A DNA stretch of 64,000 nt from Bradyrhizobium huanghuaihaiense (GTDB lineage Bacteria; Pseudomonadota; Alphaproteobacteria; Rhizobiales; Xanthobacteraceae), in the NCBI RefSeq assembly GCF_007830635.1, contig NZ_VLLA01000008.1:124001-188000 (forward strand), written 5' to 3'. The number at the start of each line of letters is the position of its first letter. The first letter of the stretch is position 1. The notes beneath the pieces were generated by a model, which saw only the letters and a list, made by a program, of their open reading frames with translations, was not told where the DNA came from and did not search any database. A program made the translations under genes and the position numbers. Shown piece by piece: positions 40,078 to 48,488 of this stretch.

Positions 40078-40812
40078 ATGGGAAAGTTAGACGGTAAGGT
40101 CGCGGTCGTAACCGGCGGATCGAGTGGGATGGCGCTCGCGAGCGCAAAGCGGTTCGTCGAAGAAGGCGCCTACGTCTTCATCACCGGCCGGCGGCAGGAG
40201 ACGCTCGACGAGGCCGTCAAGTCGATTGGACGGAACGTCACCGGCGTGCGCGGCGACGCGGCCAATCTCGCCGACCTCGATCGCCTGTTCGACACGGTCA
40301 AGCGGGAAACGGGCAAGATCGACGTCCTGTACGCGAGCGCCGGCACGGGCGAAGCCGTCCCGCTGGGCGAGATCACCGAGCAGCACTTCGACGCGACCTT
40401 CGGCCTGAACACGCGCGGCACGCTGTTCACCGTGCAGAAGGCGTTGCCGCTGTTGAGCGATGGCGCATCGATCTTCATGACCGGATCGGTCGCTTCGCTG
40501 AAAGGCTTCCCCGGTTACAGCGTGTATGCGGCGAGCAAGGCGGCGCTGCACGCCTTCGCACGCGGGTGGCTCAACGAACTGAAGGCCAGGAACATCCGAG
40601 TGAACGTGCTGCACCCGGGGCCGATCGCCACACCGATGCAGGACCAGGTTCTCACCGAGGAAGCGAAGCGGATGTTCGAATCCCTGATCCCGCGGGGAAC
40701 GATGGGCCGTCCCGAGGAGATCGCAGCGGCCGCGCTGTTTCTGGCTTCGGACGATTCGAGCTTCGTGAATGGGCTGGAGCTGTCCGTCGACGGCGGCTTC
40801 TCGGCGATCTGA
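40078..40812 (+). CDS. Short-chain dehydrogenase/reductase (classical SDR)
   Basis: 244 residues. Rossmann fold with nucleotide motif VTGGSSGMALASAKRFVEEG (the usual GxxxGIG is GSSGMA, so the last Gly is replaced), VFITGRRQETL indicating NADP preference, catalytic GSVASLKGFPGYSVYAASKA with Ser, Tyr and Lys, and a C-terminal GLELSVDGGFSAI as in most SDRs. Substrate unknown. GAAGGAAAG lies about nine bases before the ATG. First gene of a three-gene unit with a LysR regulator opposite. Confidence 0.9.
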   Translation: MGKLDGKVAVVTGGSSGMALASAKRFVEEGAYVFITGRRQETLDEAVKSIGRNVTGVRGDAANLADLDRLFDTVKRETGKIDVLYASAGTGEAVPLGEITEQHFDATFGLNTRGTLFTVQKALPLLSDGASIFMTGSVASLKGFPGYSVYAASKAALHAFARGWLNELKARNIRVNVLHPGPIATPMQDQVLTEEAKRMFESLIPRGTMGRPEEIAAAALFLASDDSSFVNGLELSVDGGFSAI

Positions 40813-40842
40813 ACAAGCGCCTCACCAGATCGGAGATCACCA

Positions 40843-41481
40843 ATGTACCCCTCCTCGAAGCAAACCGAATTGATCAGTTTTTCGCGCGTAGCCGCGGGCT
40901 CCACCGTCATCGACGTCTACCCTGGCGATGGCGATTGGACCCGCCTCTTCTCCGACATCGTGGGGCCCGAAGGACGCGTCCACAGCTTCGTTCCGGCGGA
41001 AGTCGCGCACTTCAAGAACGATCCGGTCGGGCGCATCCAGACGCTGGCGAAAGAGCCTGGCCGAGAAAACGTGCAGGCCGTTTCGGCGGATCTGGTGGCG
41101 TTGCCCGGCGCCGCCGGCCCGGCGGACGTCTTGTGGCTGCACCTCTTCTACCACGATCTCCACACCGAGTTGATGCGAGCGAGGGGCGGGACGGCACCCG
41201 ACTTCAACCGAGCGGTCTACGGGCGCCTCAAGCCTGGCGGATTCTACGTGATCGTCGATCACGCCGCCGCCGCGGGCACGGGCACGAACGACGCCCAATC
41301 GCTGCATCGGATCGACCCTACTTCTGTCCGGGCGGAGGTGGAAGCGGCCGGCTTCGTGCTGGACGCGGAAAGTACCATGCTCGCGAACACGTACGATTCC
41401 CATTCCGTCAAAGTGTTCGATCCTTCGGTCAAGGGCGAGACCGACCGCTTCGCCTATCGGTTCGTGAAGCCCAAGGGATAA
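40843..41481 (+). CDS. SAM-dependent methyltransferase-like protein
   Basis: 212 residues: VIDVYPGDGDWTRLFSDIVG is a modified motif I (Gly-rich loop with Asp/Gly), ENVQAVSADLVALPGAAGPA corresponds to motif II, DVLWLHLFYHDLHTELMRAR to motif III and LKPGGFYVIVDHAAAAGTGT to motif IV. It matches the class I methyltransferases sometimes annotated as a predicted methyltransferase in aromatic compound operons. Starts 31 bases after the SDR stop, behind GGAGATCACC. Substrate unknown. Confidence 0.85.
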   Translation: MYPSSKQTELISFSRVAAGSTVIDVYPGDGDWTRLFSDIVGPEGRVHSFVPAEVAHFKNDPVGRIQTLAKEPGRENVQAVSADLVALPGAAGPADVLWLHLFYHDLHTELMRARGGTAPDFNRAVYGRLKPGGFYVIVDHAAAAGTGTNDAQSLHRIDPTSVRAEVEAAGFVLDAESTMLANTYDSHSVKVFDPSVKGETDRFAYRFVKPKG

Positions 41482-41537
41482 GCGGCCACGGTCGATCGTG
41501 GAAAGTCGACGATTCCATGCGCATAAGGAGACACACC

Positions 41538-41948
41538 ATGAGCATTGAAGAGAATACGCGGATCGTGAAGGACTTCTTCGCCGCGCTCGGGCGCGGCGAC
41601 CGGCAAGGGCTGCTCGCGTCGTGCGCCGACGACATCGAGTGGATTATTCCGGGTAAGGACTGGGCGCTGGCCGGCACGTACCGCGGTCACGCCGGGCTGA
41701 CGAGCTTGCTTCAAAAGGCGTCCGAAGCGACGCAGATTTCGTACCCGGCGCCTCCGGAGTTCGTAGCGCAGGGTGACCGTGTTCTCGTCATCGGATTCGC
41801 CAAGGGAACGGTCAGGTCCACGAACAAGGCGTTCGAGGATCACTGGGTGTTCACAATAACCGTTCGAGACCGAAAACTCACGCACATCCGGGAATACATC
41901 GACACGCAAGCGTTGGCGGAGGCCTCGAAGGAGGATACCAGCAATTAG
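41538..41948 (+). CDS. NTF2-like (SnoaL/ketosteroid-isomerase fold) protein
   Basis: 136 residues with the typical cone-shaped NTF2 pattern: N-terminal helix NTRIVKDFFAALGRGDRQGL, then CADDIEWIIPGKDWALAGTY, GHAGLTSLLQKASEA and a C-terminal sheet DHWVFTITVRDRKLTHIREY. Such proteins act as small isomerases, hydratases or binding modules. AAGGAGACACACC lies directly before the ATG. Third gene of the LysR-divergent operon; probably handles the product or substrate of the SDR. Confidence 0.85.
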   Translation: MSIEENTRIVKDFFAALGRGDRQGLLASCADDIEWIIPGKDWALAGTYRGHAGLTSLLQKASEATQISYPAPPEFVAQGDRVLVIGFAKGTVRSTNKAFEDHWVFTITVRDRKLTHIREYIDTQALAEASKEDTSN

Positions 41949-41978
41949 TCGGTCCGACCGTTTCAAGCCAGCGGATAA

Positions 41979-42701
41979 CTATTCCGTCGATGCCGCATCC
42001 TCCTTCACGCCGCGGGCGACGATCCGCAGCGTCCCGTCCGGCAGCGGCCGCTGCAGCTTCAGGGCTTCCTCCACCGGCGCGGTCATCCAGGTCTCGACCT
42101 CTTCCAGCGTCGTCAGGATCACGGGCATCGCCTTCGGGTGGATGGCGAAGACTTCCGTGTTCGCCTCCGTCGTCAGGAACGCGAAGAGGTCGTTGGTGGT
42201 CTCGCTTTCCTTCACTTTCCGTACGGACGTCCAGTTGGTCCAGATGCCGGCGAAGCAGGCGAGCGGGCGGGTTTCGTCGAGCGCGAACCAGATGTCGCCG
42301 CCTTCGGCCTTGTTGAACTCGGAGAAACTGTTGAACGGCACCACGCAACGGTGCTCTGGACCCAGCCACCGCGCCCAGTGTTTGCTTTTCACGTTCCGGA
42401 TGTTGGTCGTCCCGCCGTCGGGCTCCATCCGGAGCAATTCCTTGAAGTCGACGGCCTTGCCCTTGGCCTGCAGCTTTTCCGCGCGCTTCTTGGTCGCGTC
42501 CATCAGTGCCTTCGATGACGAGGGCATCCCCCAGCGGGCGATAGCGAGCTCGCGGCCGTCGATCCCGTTCCGGACGATCGGCGCCTTGTAGTCCGGAAAA
42601 ACGCCGGGCATCGGCGCGAGGTTGCCGACGTAGCGGTTGACGACACGGAACAGCGCGCTAATCGCGGCCTGGTTGGTGGTGATCGAATACAGATTGCACA
42701 T
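41979..42701 (-). CDS. yedK: SRAP protein (SOS response-associated peptidase, YedK/HMCES)
   Basis: 240 residues. Binds abasic sites in single-stranded DNA through Cys2, which becomes the N-terminal residue after removal of Met1. Seen: MCNLYSITTNQAAISALFRV at the N-terminus, the ARWGMPSSSKALM segment, the catalytic-centre region CVVPFNSFSEFNKAEGGDIW and the conserved His in TEVFAIHPKAMPVILT. Complete and of normal length. It protects replication forks, in keeping with the DNA-repair genes nearby, but forms its own transcript with the next gene upstream (4-base gap). Confidence 0.9.
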   Translation of the reverse strand: MCNLYSITTNQAAISALFRVVNRYVGNLAPMPGVFPDYKAPIVRNGIDGRELAIARWGMPSSSKALMDATKKRAEKLQAKGKAVDFKELLRMEPDGGTTNIRNVKSKHWARWLGPEHRCVVPFNSFSEFNKAEGGDIWFALDETRPLACFAGIWTNWTSVRKVKESETTNDLFAFLTTEANTEVFAIHPKAMPVILTTLEEVETWMTAPVEEALKLQRPLPDGTLRIVARGVKEDAASTE

Positions 42702-42705
42702 CTCG

Positions 42706-43155
42706 TCAGGTCTCCACAGCGGCCTGGCGAGGGCGCTGCGCCAATTGTAGCAGCCTAGCCGCCGGACGACGATTGGCCTTGGCGCACTTGCTGCAGCGGA
42801 GCCGGCTCACCAGGTCGTGGACGAAGGTGGTCGGCGGATGGCGCAGCGCGGCCAGGTCGACGTCCCGCTTGGTCTTGCAGCGCGAGCACTCGATCTCGAG
42901 CCAAGGGTAGCCGCCATTCAAGGCCTGATCGATTGCCGAGGATGGATCGATCGGCTGGCCGTCCGCCCACATGCGTTCGTTCCAGCTCTCGCACAGCAGC
43001 TTGTCGGCCGTCCGGATCAGCGCCTCTCCCTTGGCCCGGGCCTCGTCCGCCTGCGCTGCGAGAATCGTTGTCATCGTGCGGGCGCGCACAAGCTCCTTGG
43101 CGAGTGCCTTTCGGTCGCCTCCGGAGAGCGGCGTCGGGTGGTGCTTGGGCGCCAT
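42706..43155 (-). CDS. Hypothetical protein with a C4 zinc site (149 aa)
   Basis: The N-terminal half is a long helix (KALAKELVRARTMTTILAAQ, ADEARAKGEALIRTADKLLC). The middle and C-terminal part have CSRCKTKRDVDLAALRHPPT and LRCSKCAKANRRP, two CxxC pairs as in a zinc ribbon. The family is common in Bradyrhizobium and uncharacterised. It is four bases upstream of yedK, on the same strand, and should be co-transcribed with it. Confidence 0.75.
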   Translation of the reverse strand: MAPKHHPTPLSGGDRKALAKELVRARTMTTILAAQADEARAKGEALIRTADKLLCESWNERMWADGQPIDPSSAIDQALNGGYPWLEIECSRCKTKRDVDLAALRHPPTTFVHDLVSRLRCSKCAKANRRPAARLLQLAQRPRQAAVET

Positions 43156-43169
43156 GGCCGTCCGCCGGC

Positions 43170-43646
43170 TTAGATGTCGTACGACGGCCAGCAGCCGTCC
43201 TCCTCATGGCGGCCGGTGCGCTGAGCGCACGTGTTGTCCAGCAAGCGCTGGCTGACGTTCCGCCAAATCGAATCCGGGCCATACAGACGAACCGCGTCGA
43301 CCTTCTGGATTTCGATGGTGCGACCGCAGCGGCGGCAGCCAACTCGCAGCAGGTGGCGGTCGATGTCGCAGAGCCGCTGCGTCCGGATCGGATCTGGGGT
43401 CGGTCTTGCGTTGGCGGAGGCGTCGTCCAGGACGGCCCGCCAGTATTCGGGCGGCATGTCGTCGCCCGGACCGATCGCGGGCGATCCTGATGCGTTTCTG
43501 CCGACCGGCGAGGCGGATGCCAGCCTTTCGATCTGTTTTCGGGTCGGCATGCGCCAGCCGGCGGGATGGTCGATCATCCCGCCATAAGAACATATCATGA
43601 ACATAGAGTCGAGTCGGTCGATGGTCGAGGCGTGCAAATCCAACAT
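43170..43646 (-). CDS. Hypothetical protein with a zinc-binding motif (158 aa)
   Basis: The clear part is the C-terminal ~130 residues from MPTRKQIERLASASPVGRNA (43550), through DDMPPEYWRAVLDDASANAR, to a zinc motif VGCRRCGRTIEIQKVDAVRL and CAQRTGRHEEDGCWPSY. Residues before 43550 are doubtful, so the true start may be there or at 43604. Together with 42706 it forms a pair of small zinc proteins at the border between ordinary chromosome and the defence region. Function unknown. Confidence 0.65.
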   Translation of the reverse strand: MLDLHASTIDRLDSMFMICSYGGMIDHPAGWRMPTRKQIERLASASPVGRNASGSPAIGPGDDMPPEYWRAVLDDASANARPTPDPIRTQRLCDIDRHLLRVGCRRCGRTIEIQKVDAVRLYGPDSIWRNVSQRLLDNTCAQRTGRHEEDGCWPSYDI

Positions 43647-43650
43647 CGGG

Positions 43651-44418
43651 CTACAGACCTAGCGTCGCCCTCGTCTTCGCCCAATCGGCGTCGGTGACGG
43701 GTGAACGGCGTGCGAATATCTTCGAAGACAGCACCAGCGCCGCGGTGGCCTTGGAGATTTCGTAGCGGCCGAGCGCTTCGAGAGCCAGCACCTCGGTCAG
43801 ACCTTTGCCCTGTATAAGGCGGAAGAGTTCGCCGTAGATCGTTTCGCACTCCCTCCGGAGCCATTCTATCCGGAACCAGCGCGAGACGATCTGCTCGCTG
43901 AAGAGGATCTGGGCCGCCACGCCTATCGTGGCCAGATTGGTAGTCCGATTGAGCGCGACGACGAACCAAACGACAAAATAGAGCGCGACCCTGATCCTCT
44001 CGGCCGTGCACATCTGCGCCAGCGTATCCCCGGTGTAGAATGAGTTTTCGAGCACCTGGGCGGCGATGCGCCGCCATCCGTTCTGCGCGGAATTGTTGTA
44101 GTAGCCCGTGGTCTGCTGAAAGCTCAAAGGGCGATCGAACGCGTGCGACAGGAAATCCGAATAGCGTCGCTGCTGCGCCCGGGGCGAAAAGTAGAGCCGC
44201 ACCGCGAGAGTGACTGCGAAGAGCGCGACGACCACGACGACGAAGCCGATCTGTACCAGCGAATAGAGTTGCGGCCGGGAGCCCTGCTCCACGACCAGCG
44301 CGAGCAGGGACAGGATGCCGGCGACGTAGAAGAGGATGTCCGAGACTTTGTCGGCCTTGACGAGCGGTTCGAAGAAGCGATCCCCGATCGGATCGCTGCG
44401 TGGCGGTTGTTCAGCCAT
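43651..44418 (-). CDS. Multi-TM protein of a CBASS-like operon (S-4TM-like, candidate effector)
   Basis: 255 residues with four hydrophobic segments: ~25-43 (VSDILFYVAGILSLLALVVE), ~52-78 (LVQIGFVVVVVALFAVTLAV), ~146-160 (VALYFVVWFVVAL) and ~164-180 (TIGVAAQILFSEQIV). Between the pairs is a conserved-looking cytoplasmic loop (FLSHAFDRPLSFQQTTGYYN, ENSFYTGDTLAQMCTAERIR). Layout and context suggest the SMODS-associated 4TM class of predicted pore-forming effectors. The start at 44418 overlaps the upstream nucleotidyltransferase by 8 bases. Function as a membrane-disrupting effector is inferred. Confidence 0.75.
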   Translation of the reverse strand: MAEQPPRSDPIGDRFFEPLVKADKVSDILFYVAGILSLLALVVEQGSRPQLYSLVQIGFVVVVVALFAVTLAVRLYFSPRAQQRRYSDFLSHAFDRPLSFQQTTGYYNNSAQNGWRRIAAQVLENSFYTGDTLAQMCTAERIRVALYFVVWFVVALNRTTNLATIGVAAQILFSEQIVSRWFRIEWLRRECETIYGELFRLIQGKGLTEVLALEALGRYEISKATAALVLSSKIFARRSPVTDADWAKTRATLGL

Positions 44419-45303
44419 GGGCGGGGTACCTGTCTCCAAAAATCTGTCTCCAGAGTCCGATCGCGGTCGCGTGGTCGTTGTTGGATCCGTGCGTCGCATA
44501 CCAGGCGGACAAGCTCCTCGAGTACGCCGTCTCCAGCCGCTTGACCGCCTCGGCACGGCCCGTGGCCGAGAGGTAGTCGTCGACGTAGGAGACCTGGTGC
44601 CAAAGACGCTGCCGGACGAGATCGCGCGCCTTGTCGAAGAACATGTGCAGATGCCAAGGCAGGTCGTCCAAGTCGGAATCGAACGTCTTCAGCGCCAGAA
44701 CCTCGATGTGATAGCCCGTCAGATACTCGCTGTGCACGCGATTCCATTCCTTCGCCATCTTGATGATGCGCCGGAAGTTCGCGCCGCATTTGGTCGACGC
44801 CGTCTCGATCAGCGCGGCGTGCTCCTTCGGCTTGCTCGGGATCCAGCATTCCGTCCTGGAATTAGGCACCTCGCAGTGCGTCACCGTGCCGTTGTTGTCG
44901 GTGACGCGGCTGACGGGAACGATATCGACGCTCGGCCACGTGTCGTAGTACAGGGTGACGGCCTGGCCGTTGCTTCTAACGCCGGTCCTATAGGCGCTCA
45001 GGCGTCTCTAACGTTCTGCAGGACGACGCTCGGAAGCTTGTCCTTGACGTGCTTCCCGTAGTGCAGCGCGACGATGACGTCGAGGTCCGCGTGGCCGCGC
45101 AGGGCGGTGTATTTCGGGATCGATCCCGCGCTGTAGGCTTCCAGTATCGTGAAGTCGTTCTTCAGGAGATCGACGATCCTGTCGCGACGCTTGTTCGCGG
45201 TGTCGCGATGGTCGCCGCCGAGGTTGATCTCGTCGTAGAATGCGTTGAACGATGCTTCGACCGTGTATGCCATGTGTTCGATGACCTCGGTTCTCGCCGT
45301 CAC
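44411..45303 (-). pseudogene. Second CD-NTase-like nucleotidyltransferase, frameshifted
   Basis: GTG 45303 overlaps the previous stop (GTGA). The first 101 residues hold the active-site start: G60-S61 in EAYSAGSIPKYTALRGHADL and the metal-binding D-x-D (D73, D75). A TGA at 44998-45000 ends the frame. One extra C in GCC-TGAGCGCC restores it to SAYRTGVRSNGQAVTLYYDT, WPSVDIVPVSR (third acidic residue) and the OAS1/SMODS-like C-terminus from ATG 44884 (FRRIIKMAKEWNRVHSEYLT) ending at 44411. As read, the enzyme is split between its second and third catalytic aspartates. No AGS-C domain. Confidence 0.8.
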
Positions 45304-46742
45304 TCGATGACGACGTAGAACGGTTTGCTGACGCCGACCAGCACATCGTCGCTTCGGCGAACGACGAAGGCTTCGGCAAGATGCACCCCGCGGAAGTCCA
45401 GCGTCTCCCAGCGCCCATGCGAGGAGTTTTCGGGATAGAAGCCGCCGCGGCCGGCGCCCTTGGCCATGGCGACCGCGCCGGTGTTGGTGATCCTCCATTG
45501 CACTTCGAACGCCGGCGGGATCGGTCTGCCGTCGGTGTCGAAGGTTTTGAAATGCAGGCCGCCGTGCGGACGGAGTACGTCGCCGGCGCGGATCGCGCGT
45601 CCCGTGGAAGCCCGCCGCTCCCGCCATTCGGCGGTGACCAGGACCGTCGCGAGATTCGGCGCCTGCCGCCAGGTCGGCTGCCGGATGTGCGGCGGGCGGC
45701 AGAAGTCGAGCGGCAGCACCGAAATGCCGTAGTTCTTCACCACGTCCACCAGCTCGTTGAGATGGGCCGCCGTCGATGACAGCAGCCCGCGGACTTTCGC
45801 GAGCCCGTCCGCCGCGGCATCGGCCGCGACCTTGATGACGCTGGCCTTGCCGAATTCCTCGCCGAACACCTTCTGCCACGCCGCGATGCTCTCCTGACGA
45901 CCTTCCATCGCGTGGGCTTCATCGATCCATTTCCGGTAGCGGGCGATCACGGTGCGGAAGTTGGAATACTGATCGTCGCTGCCGAACAGCGGCGAGAAAT
46001 CCTCGCTCGACAGCTTCGGATTGGTGACCGAAGGCCTGTTCGGGTGCATCCTTAGCCAGTCGTCGAGACGACCCACCACGGTCTGCAGAGTGGTGGGAAC
46101 GTCGGCGAACGCGTCCGTGTCCTTGTCGAACCAGTGGATCTGGTTGCCGAGAAGGGTCGTCAGGAGCACGGACGGACAGGTGAAGGTCGTCTTGACGTCG
46201 CGCAGATACTTCATCAGGCGCGTCACCTTGCGGAAGGAATTGCCGCCCGAGTACGTGTTCCTCTCCTTCATCCACGCGGTGTAGTCGACTGGAGCCGACA
46301 GTTCGAAGCCGCCCTTGCGGTTGCACACCTCCATGCTCCCGTCCCAGCGCCGGCCGACGACGCAGGGAGCGAGGTCGATCTTGCGGTCGCCGGCGTAGGT
46401 GATCGTGACGCAATAGTTCCAGGTCTTGGTCTTGTCTTCATAGGTCTTGCTGCCGGAGAACACACGCCCGAGGTTCTCGACGTATTCGGCCGCGGTCCAG
46501 CCGTCGGCTGGATCCACCATCACCAGAAGGTCGGCGTCGAATTCTCCGCCGTCGACAGGACGGATGATCGTTTCGTGAGCCCACGAACCTTGCTCCACGA
46601 AGGTGCGGACCTTGGGCTTCCAGTCGGACTCGCGGACGAACGACTTGAGCGCAGGGAAGCTGGCTTCCAGAAGATCGATCCTGGTCTTGTTGAGGTTGAC
46701 GGTCTCCTTCAGAAAGTCGTCGAACAGCGCGACCAGTTTCAT
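45300..46742 (-). CDS. CD-NTase with C-terminal AGS-C sensor domain (CBASS-like)
   Basis: 480 residues. Nucleotidyltransferase of the cGAS/DncV-like (SMODS) class: GSWAHETIIRPVDGGEFDAD holds the G52-S53 loop and D69/D71, and GDRKIDLAPCVVGRRW carries the third acid, D123. A helical core follows (MKYLRDVKTTFTCPSVLLTT). The last ~130 residues end with EVQWRITNTGAVAMAKGAGR and GFYPENSSHGRWETLDFRGV, the AGS-C domain predicted to sense the trigger. It should make a cyclic or linear oligonucleotide signal when phage is present. Overlaps the upstream DUF2235 gene by ATGA. Confidence 0.88.
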   Translation of the reverse strand: MKLVALFDDFLKETVNLNKTRIDLLEASFPALKSFVRESDWKPKVRTFVEQGSWAHETIIRPVDGGEFDADLLVMVDPADGWTAAEYVENLGRVFSGSKTYEDKTKTWNYCVTITYAGDRKIDLAPCVVGRRWDGSMEVCNRKGGFELSAPVDYTAWMKERNTYSGGNSFRKVTRLMKYLRDVKTTFTCPSVLLTTLLGNQIHWFDKDTDAFADVPTTLQTVVGRLDDWLRMHPNRPSVTNPKLSSEDFSPLFGSDDQYSNFRTVIARYRKWIDEAHAMEGRQESIAAWQKVFGEEFGKASVIKVAADAAADGLAKVRGLLSSTAAHLNELVDVVKNYGISVLPLDFCRPPHIRQPTWRQAPNLATVLVTAEWRERRASTGRAIRAGDVLRPHGGLHFKTFDTDGRPIPPAFEVQWRITNTGAVAMAKGAGRGGFYPENSSHGRWETLDFRGVHLAEAFVVRRSDDVLVGVSKPFYVVIE

Positions 46743-48280
46743 GACGCGTCAGCCTTGCCCGGGTAGTACCGCTTGAAATCATTGTGCCCGGCGAGTGCGT
46801 CGGGACGGTAGGGGGCTGCTCCGGTCGCGCACTGCACAACGGTCGGAATCTCGAAGCGCTGCCCGACCGTCGGGTGGGCCTTGGCTGCGGCGTCGATGTC
46901 GCGAAGCTTGATCTCCCAGTTCTGGCGACCGATCAGCTTTCGGACCCAGGACCAGTTCGGCAGCTTGCCCGCGAAGGCATCCAGCGTGTCCCGCATGCCG
47001 GCGACCTCGCAGTGCTGCACGCCGCCGGCGTCCGGATAGACGTAGAGTGCCTGGCCGATATCGCCGCTACCCTCCAGCTTCTCGCCGCTAACGATGATCG
47101 GGCCCGTGAGCAGGCCGTCCGGGACGGAAACGGCTTCGCGGCACATCCAGTCGAGCGCGATGTCCGACAACCGGGACTCGGGCTCGGGATAGGAGCCGCC
47201 GACGTCGGAATGATTGCCGGCAAACCACCACTGGCGCAGGCGTTCGTGGCCGGCGAAGTGAGGCGCGCCGGCGTCCCTTCCGCCCCAGCCCACCCGGTCG
47301 AAGTCCTTCCGGGTCTCGTCGATCGCGTTGGCCGAGCGCGCGAAGGCGACGTGGCGGCTCAGCAGCCGGTCGAAGTTCGCGCCCTTCCACACGGCCTTGT
47401 GCGACCGCGACTCCCCCGGCTTGGGATAGTCGACGATCGTCTTGGTCGTCGACTTGTTTTGCCAGTACCAGAATGCGCAGAGCGCGACGGCGATGATCGT
47501 GACCTGGGTGATGAAGCCGGTCAGCATGAAGCCGGCGCCGAACCACCAGGACCACAGCAGCGCGATGAGCACGGACGGAAGAAACCCAGCCGCGAAGGCG
47601 GCGGCCGCAACGCCGGCGGCGAGGCCCGCCTGGATGACGAGGTAGCGCAGTCCGCTGGCGCCCAGGGCGGCGACGGTATCGAACACGCCGATGAAGTAGG
47701 GGGCCACGTTCGAATCGGAGCCGTCGCCGGAGCCGTATTTGAGCTGGAAGCGTTTGGCCAGTTCGAGACGCTCGTCCTCGAACTCGGCCCTCGGGTGACC
47801 GGCGCCGTGCTCGAGCACCGTATCGACGGCTTCCCAAGCGATGTCTTTCACAGCCTTGCGATAGCGCGTCAGCGCTCCGCCGGGGGCCTTCGTCGGCACG
47901 CCGCAGAGCATCAGCAGGTTGGCCAGGCTGCGGACGGTATAGGCGCCGCGGCTGAAGCCGAAGAGGAAGATCCTGTCGCCCTCTTCGTAATGGTTAACGA
48001 TGAATTCGTAACAGTCGGCGATGTTGCGCTTGATGCCGGCGCCGGTCACGGACCCCAGCAGCTTCTGGACGAAGCGGACGGGAGCGGTCAGGGCCGTGGT
48101 GCCGATATCGGTGCCTAGCCCGGCGTCGTAGAACACCACCTGGCGGGACGGATGGATGCCGGTGTCCGCGTGATCGCGCGAGATCCGGTACATCTTGTAG
48201 ATGTTGCTGATCCGCTGCTCGGGACGGGCGCCGCCGTCCTGACCGGTGCCGTCCGAGAAGACGACGATATTTTTGGGCAT
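46739..48280 (-). CDS. DUF2235 alpha/beta-hydrolase with internal membrane helices (candidate effector)
   Basis: 513 residues. DUF2235 fold as in Tle1-type phospholipases: N-terminal PKNIVVFSDGTGQ, nucleophile box IFLFGFSRGAYTV (Ser110), Asp201 in YFIGVFDTVAALG and His357/Asp359 in FAGNHSDVGGSYPEP. Between Asp201 and the His, residues ~213-273 form about three membrane helices, so the enzyme is inner-membrane embedded. Start at 48280 behind GGAGGCGAGCGCTT. First gene of the four-gene operon; probably attacks membrane lipids when the CD-NTase signal is made. A T6SS-type role is unlikely here, as no VgrG or immunity gene is nearby. Confidence 0.85.
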   Translation of the reverse strand: MPKNIVVFSDGTGQDGGARPEQRISNIYKMYRISRDHADTGIHPSRQVVFYDAGLGTDIGTTALTAPVRFVQKLLGSVTGAGIKRNIADCYEFIVNHYEEGDRIFLFGFSRGAYTVRSLANLLMLCGVPTKAPGGALTRYRKAVKDIAWEAVDTVLEHGAGHPRAEFEDERLELAKRFQLKYGSGDGSDSNVAPYFIGVFDTVAALGASGLRYLVIQAGLAAGVAAAAFAAGFLPSVLIALLWSWWFGAGFMLTGFITQVTIIAVALCAFWYWQNKSTTKTIVDYPKPGESRSHKAVWKGANFDRLLSRHVAFARSANAIDETRKDFDRVGWGGRDAGAPHFAGHERLRQWWFAGNHSDVGGSYPEPESRLSDIALDWMCREAVSVPDGLLTGPIIVSGEKLEGSGDIGQALYVYPDAGGVQHCEVAGMRDTLDAFAGKLPNWSWVRKLIGRQNWEIKLRDIDAAAKAHPTVGQRFEIPTVVQCATGAAPYRPDALAGHNDFKRYYPGKADAS

Positions 48281-48488
48281 AAGCGCTCGCCTCCTGCTCG
48301 GGCGACCGCTCAAGGTTGCACCGCCGGCTTCCCGGTTGTATCACGCCGAAGCTGGTCTATTTCATCCGGCTTCGGCTTCTCCCGGGGTATGCCGGCAAGA
48401 GGCGCGGATTCGGACAGCATTTATTTTTCGCCCGGGACGGTTTTTTGTCCGATTCCGTCGCCGAGCACGGCATAGGGTCTTCAAGACC

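Noticed and set aside
40566..41537. Upstream extension of the NTF2-like frame over the SDR and methyltransferase genes
   Set aside because: Arginine-rich translation and no homology; the strong ribosome-binding site is at 41526-41535.
46784..48118. 444-codon plus-strand frame inside the DUF2235 gene
   Set aside because: Antisense shadow in GC-rich DNA; the minus strand has a clear catalytic triad and start context.
46739..48280. Type VI secretion effector (Tle1) locus
   Set aside because: DUF2235 proteins include T6SS effectors, but there is no VgrG, PAAR, chaperone or immunity gene, and the gene overlaps a CD-NTase.
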